From Opitutus sp. GAS368 (lineage in GTDB: Bacteria > Verrucomicrobiota > Verrucomicrobiia > Opitutales > UBA953): 26,321 bases of DNA. The translations under genes and the position numbers were made by a program. Below, piece after piece: positions 8,401 through 15,496 of the stretch (position 1 is its first letter; each line of letters starts with the position of its first letter). The stretch is taken from positions 1 to 26,321 of the forward strand of contig CAMDQP010000005.1 of NCBI GenBank assembly GCA_945906115.1, in the 5' to 3' direction. The notes below the pieces were generated by a model, which worked only from the letters and a program-made list of their open reading frames with translations, was not told the DNA's origin and did no database searches.

Positions 8401-9956
8401 GGGAAGAAGGCGCGGGCGCCGAGCGCGGGCTTGCCGGCGTTCCAGTCGACTTCCTTGTAGAGCCGATAGTAATCCCGAACCAAGTGCCAGAGTGGGCCGA
8501 CCAGACGACGCGGCTGTCCGTCCCACGCCGTGTTCGTCGTCACGGTCGGCATGTTCTTACTCGTATCCACCAGCGGCTGAAGCATCTCATCCTCGCGGAT
8601 GAAGACCGGGCTCCAAGGGAGGTATTTGGTGCCGCTCGTGCCGAGGTTGCGGCCGGGGTTGTCGATATTATCTTCATACATCGGCACCCAGACGCGCGGC
8701 CGCGGATCCGAAGAGGTCACGGTGCCAGGGTTCGTCTTGGCGGTGCCGTAGCCCGGGAACCACGAGCGACGCTGGCCGAGAAGCGGGTCCGCGGTGTAGG
8801 CTTCAATCACGGTCTCATGCCCGTTGCCGGAACCGAAATCTGATTTATCGAACAAGGAGTCCTCCATCTCGAACGCCAGCGAAAGGTCGCGGCGGAGGCC
8901 GCCGCGGTAACTATCGGCGAGCACACCGGCCGACCAGAGGGTATGGTGATGGAAGGCGAGCTTGGCTGGAGGCAGGCCAGCGGCGGCCGGGTCGCTGAGG
9001 TCGTAGCCGGGCAACATCGGCAGCGTCGACGTGGAGAAGACGGCCGGGAACTTTGGCTCCTTGATGTTGACGCTTTTCAGCCCGAGCAACATCTCGGTGC
9101 CGCGCCGGCCGGGCGACCGGAGAGCGTTGACCGTATCGAGGGCCGCGGGTGCGGCTTTGGTCACGTCCCGCGGGTCGGTGAGACCAATGGTGGCCTTCAC
9201 GCCTTCGTCGCCGATCCAGTAGGCGAAGTTGCCCGTGGTGCTGTTGGTCCATGGGCCTGGCAGCGGGATCTTGGGAAGCGCGACGCGGCCGTCGATATCA
9301 TCGGCGGTGCCTTGGAGTCCGTCCGGGCCGGGGTCGAGCGTGGCGCTACCGTTGCCGACCAGGGTTGCGTAACTTTCCTTATTTCCCGCGGCGAAGGGGA
9401 TGGGGTAGTCGCGCTGCCAAGGCGCCCAGTAGGATTTATCCGCGCTGTAATCCGTGGCACCCGAAAGGCTCACCGACTGCGCCAGGTAGGAGGAGGCGTT
9501 GGTAAGCGCCTTGCCGCCCTTGCCACTGATTAGCCACTGGGGTGGCTCGTCCGGCTTGTCGGTCCGCCAAGCGCCGGTCCAATAACGCTGCCCTTGTCCC
9601 GGTCGCTGGGTCCAATTCATCCCCGGATCAAAGGGGCTAATCGGCGCCGGCGTGCAGGCCAGCTCGCCGGTCGCAGTGCTGCGGGTGTCCGGTCCGGTCG
9701 CTTGTTGAAGATGGGCTAATGCGAGTCGCGCGGACATCAGGGCGTTGAGGCGCGACCGGGTTGACAGAATCGACCATTTCGATGCGCGGGATTCGATGGT
9801 CAAAAAGGTCATCAGTACGAGCAGCAGCATGACGATCATCGTCATCATGGTAAGGGAGAGGATGATCGAGAAGCCCGCCCGCCCGCCCGGTTTCGCTGAG
9901 GTCGCTGCTTTCACCCTACTGGAGCGTCCGGAGGCCCGTCCGGCGTTTTTCACCAC
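5424..9956 (-). CDS. Verru_Chthon cassette protein A-like prepilin-type giant protein
   Basis: About 1500 residues. The N terminus is a basic leader ending in GGRAG, followed by FSIILSLTMMTMIVMLLL, a long hydrophobic helix (about residues 29-53), as in type IV prepilin-like proteins. A helical segment SARLALAHLQQATGPD (about 75-90) and WTGAWRT soon after are hallmarks of the Verru_Chthon cassette protein A family, very large proteins restricted largely to Verrucomicrobia and relatives. The remainder is Gly/Ser/Asn-rich and extracellular in character. The family function is unknown; resemblance of the N terminus suggests assembly by a type II secretion/pilus-like machine. The start is a GTG at 9956, overlapping the upstream gene by 41 bases. 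A second GTG at 9914, just after the upstream stop, would give a neat 14-residue leader and is an equally plausible start. Confidence 0.85.
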   Translation of the reverse strand: MVKNAGRASGRSSRVKAATSAKPGGRAGFSIILSLTMMTMIVMLLLVLMTFLTIESRASKWSILSTRSRLNALMSARLALAHLQQATGPDTRSTATGELACTPAPISPFDPGMNWTQRPGQGQRYWTGAWRTDKPDEPPQWLISGKGGKALTNASSYLAQSVSLSGATDYSADKSYWAPWQRDYPIPFAAGNKESYATLVGNGSATLDPGPDGLQGTADDIDGRVALPKIPLPGPWTNSTTGNFAYWIGDEGVKATIGLTDPRDVTKAAPAALDTVNALRSPGRRGTEMLLGLKSVNIKEPKFPAVFSTSTLPMLPGYDLSDPAAAGLPPAKLAFHHHTLWSAGVLADSYRGGLRRDLSLAFEMEDSLFDKSDFGSGNGHETVIEAYTADPLLGQRRSWFPGYGTAKTNPGTVTSSDPRPRVWVPMYEDNIDNPGRNLGTSGTKYLPWSPVFIREDEMLQPLVDTSKNMPTVTTNTAWDGQPRRLVGPLWHLVRDYYRLYKEVDWNAGKPALGARAFFPNTNQFDKGGYRIAKYARYDLDNALWSGGGKVTSPYTDFYDSTPDPLGWVNGLKGGDLTGHGVGRFIPRPVRGAYMPAVHRFSMVFSLRTVQSGANYTLKLVCTPILVIHNPYNVQLKLKEPTAGEPDPRIKGGLKISFSQFDQMRLQIFTHVSNNPSLAFNPTATPRLFDSLFDFKAASSASTGANAENLVAVVPATTLEPGEFAVFTTKDLVDASTLGKSLDAANIPILNMQRGFFFTGGFHTDIRLSSVAAPYLFTAADQVKCWIDLTSSMYWHHWIYLNSGWKKSLKDDTVSADGQDLGAGEVLGTSRNNSLASYAHYINAGGSGFNATHLGDAGSVTNPVLIGPVSSIRTIAEIAPGPVIAAFDTRARVADTARTTSYNRAALSWLAAVSNPVPAAHPAWLFSNPLPQTSSNPALNGLPGIGMASLRTQLFGGDELALNGSTTSWSNLLQIDAAKANGANGLGGPSHGVSGLSSTMAVEVPVAAPVSLGQFMHANLTPWDWMPYRTVGNSFPSMVVPLDKSWTHGTPHTNASYISGHTFGDMSYLMNNALWDSFFFSGAAPVLSDGSRTGNYNAVRAKTLSQVMTDFAAGTGKLANPRMTLFPNDSASANALLANGFLTDSTGAAPDGYRRFSSYLLNVGAFNVNSTSVEAWTGLYGSLKGLALGSQAANSPAATNNARVPRIIGDSTQVPATRNIADAAYWNGYANLSDTQIRALAVATVAEVKARAKFLQRTERDQEYPPAARRFLGFPAAQSPGTPFLGLCEFVNRFLGPTKKAGALVGTTASANNSYYQIENTAVDTTLPVTAQNARWMFRSGTLESAIARADKALGSETLAKMPSGSSAKMIDPSVSHNWTNGGVAGGRTGMPPGLYFRNVEILDTDNVNRTHSGFGANGCLFQGDLLQALGPALATRSDTFKIRAYGEADEDMGPGQGAVLELVVQRSPNYIDPATAPHDRLRDTGRLPVNVLLGRRYIILSFRWLSPSEI

Positions 9957-10650
9957 TACTGGCGGGCGTCACGGGACCTGCCGGTGACTTCTTGGCATCT
10001 GCGGTCACGCGTTCCTCTACGCCGCGCACCTTGATGATGCCTTCCTCGCCAGGCGCAGGCACGAGAAAGAGGAGCGAGCGGATATCGTCGAGCTGAAGCC
10101 AGCGCAGGCCGCCCGCTAGGCGCCAATCGCCGTCCTCTCCTGGCAGGAAGAACTGGGCCTGCCCGTATTGCTGCGCCTTCACCTGAGGGCGCACGGTGAA
10201 TTCCTGACCGGAAGGCAGCACGCGTTTGACGCCTGGGGCGCTGAGCCCGACCGGCTGAGGGCACAGGTTGAAGAATCGGATGGTGCCTGCGGCAGCGGCC
10301 CCGCCGCCATCGGCGATGAGGCTGAGCCGGGAGGTCTCGCCGGCACCGGAAAGAATCGCGATATATTTCCCATTCTCAGGCGGAGCGGGCACAGAGGCCA
10401 GGGGCACCAGCGGCTCCTTCGGATCAGATGTCTTCGGTTTCCGGAAGAAGGTCAGTTTGCCTTCCTTGGTCCGGCAGATAATCGGTTCGCTCAGCGCGTG
10501 GGAATAGAGTGTGACCGGTGCGGGCCGTCCGGCGGGGTCAAGGATCACGACTTCCGCCTCGGGTAGGTCGAAACTCATCGCCTTGAGGGTGATTTGCGTC
10601 GACTCAGATTCTGGCGTGAGTGCGCCGAGCATGAGAAGGTATGCAATCAT
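9916..10650 (-). CDS. Protein of unknown function, partner of the cassette A gene
   Basis: 244 residues that I do not recognise as a named family. The first dozen residues (MIAYLLMLGALT) are hydrophobic and could be a short export signal, so a periplasmic or outer-surface location is possible. The body is predicted to be mostly beta-strand, with an immunoglobulin-like flavour (TIRFFNLCPQPVGLSAPG, then LPSGQEFTV), and the C terminus is a Pro/Ser/Lys/Arg-rich tail. There is no catalytic motif. The ATG at 10650 has AGGCGG immediately upstream. It is the first gene of the - strand run and overlaps the cassette A gene, which suggests the two products act together. Any structural role in surface appendage assembly is inference from context only. 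Confidence 0.7.
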   Translation of the reverse strand: MIAYLLMLGALTPESESTQITLKAMSFDLPEAEVVILDPAGRPAPVTLYSHALSEPIICRTKEGKLTFFRKPKTSDPKEPLVPLASVPAPPENGKYIAILSGAGETSRLSLIADGGGAAAAGTIRFFNLCPQPVGLSAPGVKRVLPSGQEFTVRPQVKAQQYGQAQFFLPGEDGDWRLAGGLRWLQLDDIRSLLFLVPAPGEEGIIKVRGVEERVTADAKKSPAGPVTPASSGEKRRTGLRTLQ

Positions 10651-10702
10651 GCCGCCTATTGAGTCCGCCCGTCCCCCACCGTCTAACCAAATGCCCCCCG
10701 GT

Positions 10703-10708
10703 TTTATA
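10703..10708 (-). promoter_or_regulatory. Possible -10 element for the cassette/ABC operon
   Basis: Read on the - strand this is TATAAA, about 53 bases upstream of the ATG at 10650, in a short AT-rich island of an otherwise GC-rich region. No convincing -35 hexamer stands at 16-18 bases, so this is a weak call. Confidence 0.3.
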
Positions 10709-10777
10709 TTTTCACTTATTAGCGTTCACCCTGCCTCACAGTCGTAACGCAGACGGCGTCAGGGTGTCGATTTAGCG

Positions 10778-10794
10778 GCGATTGTGACAATTGC
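10778..10794. promoter_or_regulatory. Operator-like palindrome in the divergent promoter region
   Basis: The core ATTGTGACAAT (10781-10791) is a perfect 11-base palindrome around a central base, and GC/GC pairs extend it to 17 bases with one mismatched pair. It lies between the divergent cassette operon and dnaB, about 28 bases upstream of the dnaB -10 element, a position that suits a transcription factor site. The regulator is unknown. Confidence 0.4.
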
Positions 10795-10821
10795 TTGCAT
10801 CCTTGTTCACAGCCTCTTGGG

Positions 10822-10827
10822 TATAAT
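10822..10827 (+). promoter_or_regulatory. -10 element (TATAAT) of the dnaB-bamA-skp-lpxD-prs run
   Basis: A perfect sigma-70 type TATAAT lies 59 bases before the dnaB ATG. The -35 is weak: the best TTG-containing hexamers are at 10795 and 10803, giving 21- or 13-base spacing rather than 17. Activator dependence is possible. The motif TTGTTCACA (10803-10811) sits just upstream. Confidence 0.6.
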
Positions 10828-10885
10828 CTGCGTCTAATTCTGGCTATCCAGGGCAGACGGCCGAGCGCAGAGTACCGCCTTCCCC

Positions 10886-12328
10886 ATGACCGATTCCCCT
10901 TCCGGCCGCCGCCCCCGTTCACGCCAGGCCGCCGCTCCCAATTATGGCGACCGCGTGCCGCCCCATAACCTCGACGCCGAACGCGGCCTGATTGCCAGCA
11001 TCGTAATCGACGGCGGCGATACGCTCCAGCGCTGCCTCGAGCAACGCGTCACGGCCGACTACTTCTTTGATCCGAAGCACCAAGATATCTACGCCGTCGC
11101 CGTCCAGCTGAACCAAGCGAGCACGGGCATCGACGAGATTACGCTCACCGAGCAGCTCCGCCGCGAGGGCAAGTTAGAGTCCGCCGGTGGCGCGACCTAC
11201 ATCAACGAGCTGACGGGGCTCATCGCTTCCAGCGCGCACGCGCCCCATTGGCTCGCGATCATCCGCGAGAAGCATTTCCTCCGTCAGCTCATCTCTACGG
11301 CCGTCACGACGGTCGAGAAGGCCCACACGCACGCGGAGGGCATCGAGCGCCTCCTTGAAGAGGTCGAGCAATCCTTCTTCCGCATCAGCGAAGATCGTAT
11401 CTCCGAATCTGCGCAGACGATTGACGGACCCATCGCCGAAGCGATGGAGCTCGTCCAGCGCATCATCCGCGATCGTAACTCAGTGCAAGGCGTGCCCACG
11501 GGCTTTCCCGATCTCGATGCGATGACCTTTGGCTTCCAGCCCGGCCAGATGGTGGTCGTCGCCGCCCGCCCTGGCATGGGCAAGACGTCCATCGCGCTCA
11601 ACTTCATTGAGGCCGCGCTCTTTCCCAAGCCCAACGAGGCCCGTAAGCCGTCCAACGTGCTGCTATTCTCCCTCGAAATGCCGGCCCGCGAACTGGCCCT
11701 GCGTCTGCTCTGCTCGCGCGCCCGCGTGAACATGCAGAAGCTGCGGACCGCCCATCCGGACGAACGCATGCAGGTCGACCTCGTCCAAGCTGCCAACGAA
11801 TACAAAGGACTCCCCCTCGTGGTCGACGATAACGGCGGCCAGAACATCTTGGAAATCCGGGCCAAGTGCCGCCGCGTCCATGCCCGCACCCCCTTGGATA
11901 TGGTGGTCATCGACTACATTCAGCTCATCAACGGCCTGGACTCTGGCCTGCCTCGCGAACAGCAAATCGCCGAGGTCTCCCGTAGCATCAAGGCCATGGC
12001 CAAGGAGTTTAAGATTCCCATCATCGCCCTGGCCCAGCTCAACCGTAAGTCCGAGGACGAAGCCCGCCAGCCCCGCATGTCCGATTTGCGCGAATCTGGG
12101 TCCATCGAACAGGATGCCGACATCGTCATGCTGATCTCCAAGCCCCCCATCAGCCAGGGTAAGGCCGCCGAGGCCGAGGCCGAGCAGGCAGGGCAGGATG
12201 GCTGCTATTCCCGCCAGCTCATCGTGGCCAAGAACCGTAACGGCCCCACCTCCGACATCAACTTGCTCTTTAATCCGGGGCTGACACGCTTCGAAACACC
12301 CGCCAAAGATTACCGAAATAATGAATAA
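10886..12328 (+). CDS. dnaB: Replicative DNA helicase DnaB
   Basis: 480 residues, the usual length for DnaB. An N-terminal helical domain (about 25-130, beginning VPPHNLDAERGLIASI) is followed by a linker and the RecA-like hexameric helicase domain from about residue 195 (GVPTGFPDLDAM). Walker A is RPGMGKTS (228-235), Walker B ends at Asp343 in DMVVIDYIQLI, and the downstream KEFKIPIIALAQLNRKSE and DLRESGSIEQDAD motifs are typical. It unwinds DNA ahead of the replication fork on the lagging-strand template. It is the first gene of a + strand run, preceded by a TATAAT element, and its stop overlaps the start of bamA by 8 bases. No inteins or frameshifts are visible. Confidence 0.97.
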   Translation: MTDSPSGRRPRSRQAAAPNYGDRVPPHNLDAERGLIASIVIDGGDTLQRCLEQRVTADYFFDPKHQDIYAVAVQLNQASTGIDEITLTEQLRREGKLESAGGATYINELTGLIASSAHAPHWLAIIREKHFLRQLISTAVTTVEKAHTHAEGIERLLEEVEQSFFRISEDRISESAQTIDGPIAEAMELVQRIIRDRNSVQGVPTGFPDLDAMTFGFQPGQMVVVAARPGMGKTSIALNFIEAALFPKPNEARKPSNVLLFSLEMPARELALRLLCSRARVNMQKLRTAHPDERMQVDLVQAANEYKGLPLVVDDNGGQNILEIRAKCRRVHARTPLDMVVIDYIQLINGLDSGLPREQQIAEVSRSIKAMAKEFKIPIIALAQLNRKSEDEARQPRMSDLRESGSIEQDADIVMLISKPPISQGKAAEAEAEQAGQDGCYSRQLIVAKNRNGPTSDINLLFNPGLTRFETPAKDYRNNE

Positions 12329-14792
12329 CCCCACCTTCCGCCTCAGCTGGCTTCGCGCCGCCTGCTTCGCCCTCGCCCTATCGCCGCTCGTCGGCGTAGC
12401 CCAGACCGCCCCGGCGACGAAGGATCCGCTCGTGCGCTCCATCAAGGTCAAGAAGGAGGGCACGGCCGTCTCTGAACAATTCGTCCTTGGCTTCGTCGCC
12501 CTGCGCGAAGGTCAGCCCTACTCCAAGGACGCCGTCGCCAACACGGTCCGCTCCCTTTACGCCACTGGTCGCTTCAATCAGGCCTCGGTCGAGCCCACTA
12601 TCGACCCGACCACCGGCGCAGTGGACATCGTTGTCACGGTCGTAGCTCGTCCGATCTTGAAAGCCATTGAATACATCGGCGGCGACGGGCTCGTCGGCAA
12701 GGCCGGTTGGTTCGGCGGGGCCGAGATCGAGGACATGAAGATTGGTGAACCTCTCGACCTGGCCCAGCTGCGCCGCTCCGAAATCAAGCTCCAGAACGAA
12801 CTCCGGAAGAAGCGCCCGTTCGCCCGCGTCACCTCCCAACAACGCGATGTTGTCGGCGGCCAGATCGTCGCGGTTGTCATTGACGAAGGCGTTGAGCTGA
12901 AGGTCGATAATTTCCGCTTCGAGGGCGCTACGGCCTTTGAGCGTTATGACCTCTGGTCTGCGGCCGATCTCAAGACCAGCGAATACCGCTGGTATAAGTG
13001 GTCCTGGCTCGTCGGCGGCGGCCGTCTCGACCCCGAGCAGTATCGCGCCGACTGCAAGAAGCTCCGCGAATATTACCGCGCCAAGGGCTATCTCGACGTG
13101 GAAGTCGAGGACGTCGATCCAGAGAAGGTCTGTGAGGTCAAGGACGTGAAGGACGCTGCCGGCTGGGTCGACGTCGTCTTTAAAATCAAGGAAGGACGTA
13201 GGTACACCATCGGAGCAATCGCTTTCGACGGCAACCGCCTCGGCTCCACCGATCCGCTCTACGCGACCGCTGCCCTGCAGAAGGTCGTCGCCGAACCTTC
13301 CCTCCGTCGCGGTGCCCACCCCGCCGAGTTCGACAAGATTGCCACGGGCGAAGCCTTCGCTGCCCCGGCCATCGAGGCCGCCTCCGACAAGGTGCGTGAA
13401 TACTACGGCCAGATGGGCTACATCAACAGCTCCGTCCAGATCTTCCGTAAGCCCAATCTCGCGACTGGCGCCATCGACGTGAAGTTCCAGATCGAAGAAG
13501 GCCAGCGCCACACGGTCCGTGCGGTCGAGATTCAAGGTAACATCAAGACCCGCTCCACCGTCATCGCCCGCGAACTCGCGCTCGGGCCCGGCGAGGTCTT
13601 CGACCTTGCCCGCACCCGCGTCTCCGAAGCGCGCCTCAAAAACACACAGTTCTTCGAGGAAGTCCGCGTGACGGCCGTCCCGACCTCGATTCCGGGTCAG
13701 AGCGACCTGCGCGTCACGGTCAAGGAAGGCCCCACCGGGCAGGTCAGTTTCGGTGCCGGCTACAGCACCGTCGAAGGCCTCGTCGGCTTCGTCGAGTACG
13801 CCGAATCCAATTTCGACTTCTCGAACTCGGAAGGCTGGTATCGCGGCGGCGGCCAGAAGTTCCGCGTCCGTCTTTCCGTCGGTAGCCTGACCAACTCCTT
13901 CGAGCATTCTTTTGAGGAGCCGGCCCTGTGGGAACGCGACCTCGCCGTGGGCTACTCGATCGAGCGCCGCTACGCTGGTTATGCTTCGGCCAACTACTCG
14001 GTGCTATCCGAAGGTATCAGCCTCTACGCCCGCCGCCGTATCTTCAGCAACATCGAGGGCCGTATCAGTTACAACCTGCGTCGCATGTCCGTCGACAACG
14101 TCACGGTTGACGCTCCGGCCGACGTGCTGACCGAAGGCAATGCTGGCGCCCGCGTGATCTCCTCGGTCTCGGCTTCGCTGACCTACGATACCCGCGACGA
14201 ATATAACTTCCCGACTAAGGGCTCGCGCATCTCGCTCACCGAGGAACTCGCCGGCAACGGCCTCGGCGGCGATATCAAGTACCTGAAGTCCGAACTCCGC
14301 ACGGGCCGCTGGTTCCTCGTCTCGCCCACCGCCGAACAGACAATCGGCGTCATCGGCCGCGTCGGCCTGCTCACCGGTTCGGGCGGCTACCTGCCGTTCT
14401 ACGAACGCTTCTACCTCGGCGGCGCCTATGACATGCGCGGCTTCGGTTACAATGAGGTCGGCGCCTACGACACCTACGATACCGCCAATGGCAACAACCA
14501 GCCGATGGGTGGCATGACCTACGGTTTCTTCAGTGCCGAATACACCATCAAGGCCGCTGACAATCTCCGCTTCGCCGCCTTCTACGACTACGGTATCGTC
14601 AATCGCTCCGAGACCAATTTCAGCGTTTCCGAGGCGAACTCCGACTACGGCCTGGGCATGCGTATCCTCCTCGGCGGAGCGGTCATGCGCCTCGACTTCG
14701 GCTTCCCGCTCCAAACGACCAAGGCTCCGGGTGGCGCCGACATCAACGCCGGTGGCATGAAGTTTAACTTCAGCTTCGGCACGGTCTTTTGA
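12321..14792 (+). CDS. bamA: Outer membrane protein assembly factor BamA (Omp85 family)
   Basis: 823 residues. A signal peptide covers about residues 1-27 (hydrophobic FALALSPLVGVA). Repeated POTRA-type units fill roughly residues 30-450; examples are VRSIKVKKEGTAV, YTIGAIAFDGN and HTVRAVEIQGNIKTRS. The rest is a 16-strand-type barrel with the Omp85 signature YERFYLGGAYDMRGF, whose RGF is the conserved VRGF/Y lid motif, and a terminal Phe (FSFGTVF), the usual outer-membrane beta-signal. It folds and inserts outer membrane proteins as the core of the BAM complex. Its ATG lies inside the dnaB stop region (8-base overlap), and it is followed by a Skp-like chaperone and lpxD, the order also found in Proteobacteria. 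Confidence 0.96.
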   Translation: MNNPTFRLSWLRAACFALALSPLVGVAQTAPATKDPLVRSIKVKKEGTAVSEQFVLGFVALREGQPYSKDAVANTVRSLYATGRFNQASVEPTIDPTTGAVDIVVTVVARPILKAIEYIGGDGLVGKAGWFGGAEIEDMKIGEPLDLAQLRRSEIKLQNELRKKRPFARVTSQQRDVVGGQIVAVVIDEGVELKVDNFRFEGATAFERYDLWSAADLKTSEYRWYKWSWLVGGGRLDPEQYRADCKKLREYYRAKGYLDVEVEDVDPEKVCEVKDVKDAAGWVDVVFKIKEGRRYTIGAIAFDGNRLGSTDPLYATAALQKVVAEPSLRRGAHPAEFDKIATGEAFAAPAIEAASDKVREYYGQMGYINSSVQIFRKPNLATGAIDVKFQIEEGQRHTVRAVEIQGNIKTRSTVIARELALGPGEVFDLARTRVSEARLKNTQFFEEVRVTAVPTSIPGQSDLRVTVKEGPTGQVSFGAGYSTVEGLVGFVEYAESNFDFSNSEGWYRGGGQKFRVRLSVGSLTNSFEHSFEEPALWERDLAVGYSIERRYAGYASANYSVLSEGISLYARRRIFSNIEGRISYNLRRMSVDNVTVDAPADVLTEGNAGARVISSVSASLTYDTRDEYNFPTKGSRISLTEELAGNGLGGDIKYLKSELRTGRWFLVSPTAEQTIGVIGRVGLLTGSGGYLPFYERFYLGGAYDMRGFGYNEVGAYDTYDTANGNNQPMGGMTYGFFSAEYTIKAADNLRFAAFYDYGIVNRSETNFSVSEANSDYGLGMRILLGGAVMRLDFGFPLQTTKAPGGADINAGGMKFNFSFGTVF

Positions 14793-14836
14793 TTGCCATT
14801 CGCCCGCCTAACCACTTCTTAAACCAGAATACGCCC

Positions 14837-15451
14837 ATGAAGTCCTTCTTCGCCCTCCTCCTCGCCTCCGCTTCCCTCTTCGCCGCCACCCCCAACGTGG
14901 GCATCGTCGACGACCAGGAAATCTTCAAGAAATACGCCAAGGCCACCGACCTTCAGGCTGAGATTCGCAAGTCTGAGGAATCCGCGCAGGCTTCCGTCAA
15001 CGAGCGCATCAAGGCCGTCGAGCAGCTGCAGACCGAGCTCCAGGGTGTCGATAAGCGCGGTCAGGACCCGATGCTCAGCGAAAACGGCAAGAAGGCCGTC
15101 GCGGCTGAGTTCCAGCAGAAGAACGCTACCTTCCAGCAGCGTCGCGCCGAACTCCAGACCTTCGTCAACGAAGCCCGTAACGCCATCCAGCAGCGCGTGG
15201 GCGAGATGAACAAGCAGATCGTCGCCGATGCTCGCGTCCAGGCCGAGAAGGTCGCCAAGGCCAAGGGGCTCAATCTCATCATCGGTAAGGCCCCCGTGCT
15301 TTTCTCCGATGCTTCCCTCGATGTCACCGAAGACGTGATCAAGGAACTTAACGCTACCTATAAGGCGTCGGCTTCGGTCGCCGTGCCGACCATCACCACC
15401 GCTCCGGTGGCCCCCGTTCCCGCCGCCGGCGACAAGCCGGCCGCCAAGTAA
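14837..15451 (+). CDS. Periplasmic chaperone, Skp/OmpH family
   Basis: 204 residues. A cleavable signal peptide (MKSFFALLLASASLFA, about 1-17) is followed by NVGIVDDQEIFKKYAKATDLQAEI, the short beta-strand and start of the helical arm typical of OmpH/Skp proteins. A long, Gln/Glu/Ala-rich coiled-coil region (about 40-140) is followed by GLNLIIGKAPVLFSD, the returning strand of the Skp body that often ends with D(I/V)T. Skp holds unfolded outer membrane proteins in the periplasm for delivery to BamA, which fits the gene immediately upstream. The last 30 residues are an Ala/Pro/Val-rich tail, longer than in E. coli Skp. The ATG at 14837 is chosen because it begins the signal peptide; an in-frame TTG at 14789 overlaps bamA and is rejected. 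Confidence 0.88.
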   Translation: MKSFFALLLASASLFAATPNVGIVDDQEIFKKYAKATDLQAEIRKSEESAQASVNERIKAVEQLQTELQGVDKRGQDPMLSENGKKAVAAEFQQKNATFQQRRAELQTFVNEARNAIQQRVGEMNKQIVADARVQAEKVAKAKGLNLIIGKAPVLFSDASLDVTEDVIKELNATYKASASVAVPTITTAPVAPVPAAGDKPAAK

Positions 15452-15460
15452 GACTTTGCC

Positions 15461-15490
15461 GCGCCCCTGCCAGTCAGGGGCGCTTCATTT
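15461..15490 (+). terminator. Hairpin terminator or attenuator between skp-like gene and lpxD
   Basis: A perfect 9-base-pair stem, GCGCCCCTG (15461-15469) and CAGGGGCGC (15475-15483), encloses the five-base loop CCAGT and is followed by TTCATTT. The stem is strong but the T tract is broken by a C and an A, so partial termination is more likely than complete termination. lpxD starts 7 bases later. Confidence 0.6.
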
Positions 15491-15496
15491 AGGACC

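Noticed and set aside
8073..8843. Open frame of 256 codons on the + strand opposite the cassette A gene
   Set aside because: Composition typical of an antisense shadow; no motif, and the opposite frame is continuous over 4.5 kb with family features.
10751..10759. GACGGCGTC palindrome near the dnaB promoter
   Set aside because: Short GC-rich palindromes are expected by chance in this composition, and its position gives no further support.
12378..13907. Open frame of 509 codons antisense to bamA
   Set aside because: Shadow of bamA third-position GC; no recognisable domain or start signal.
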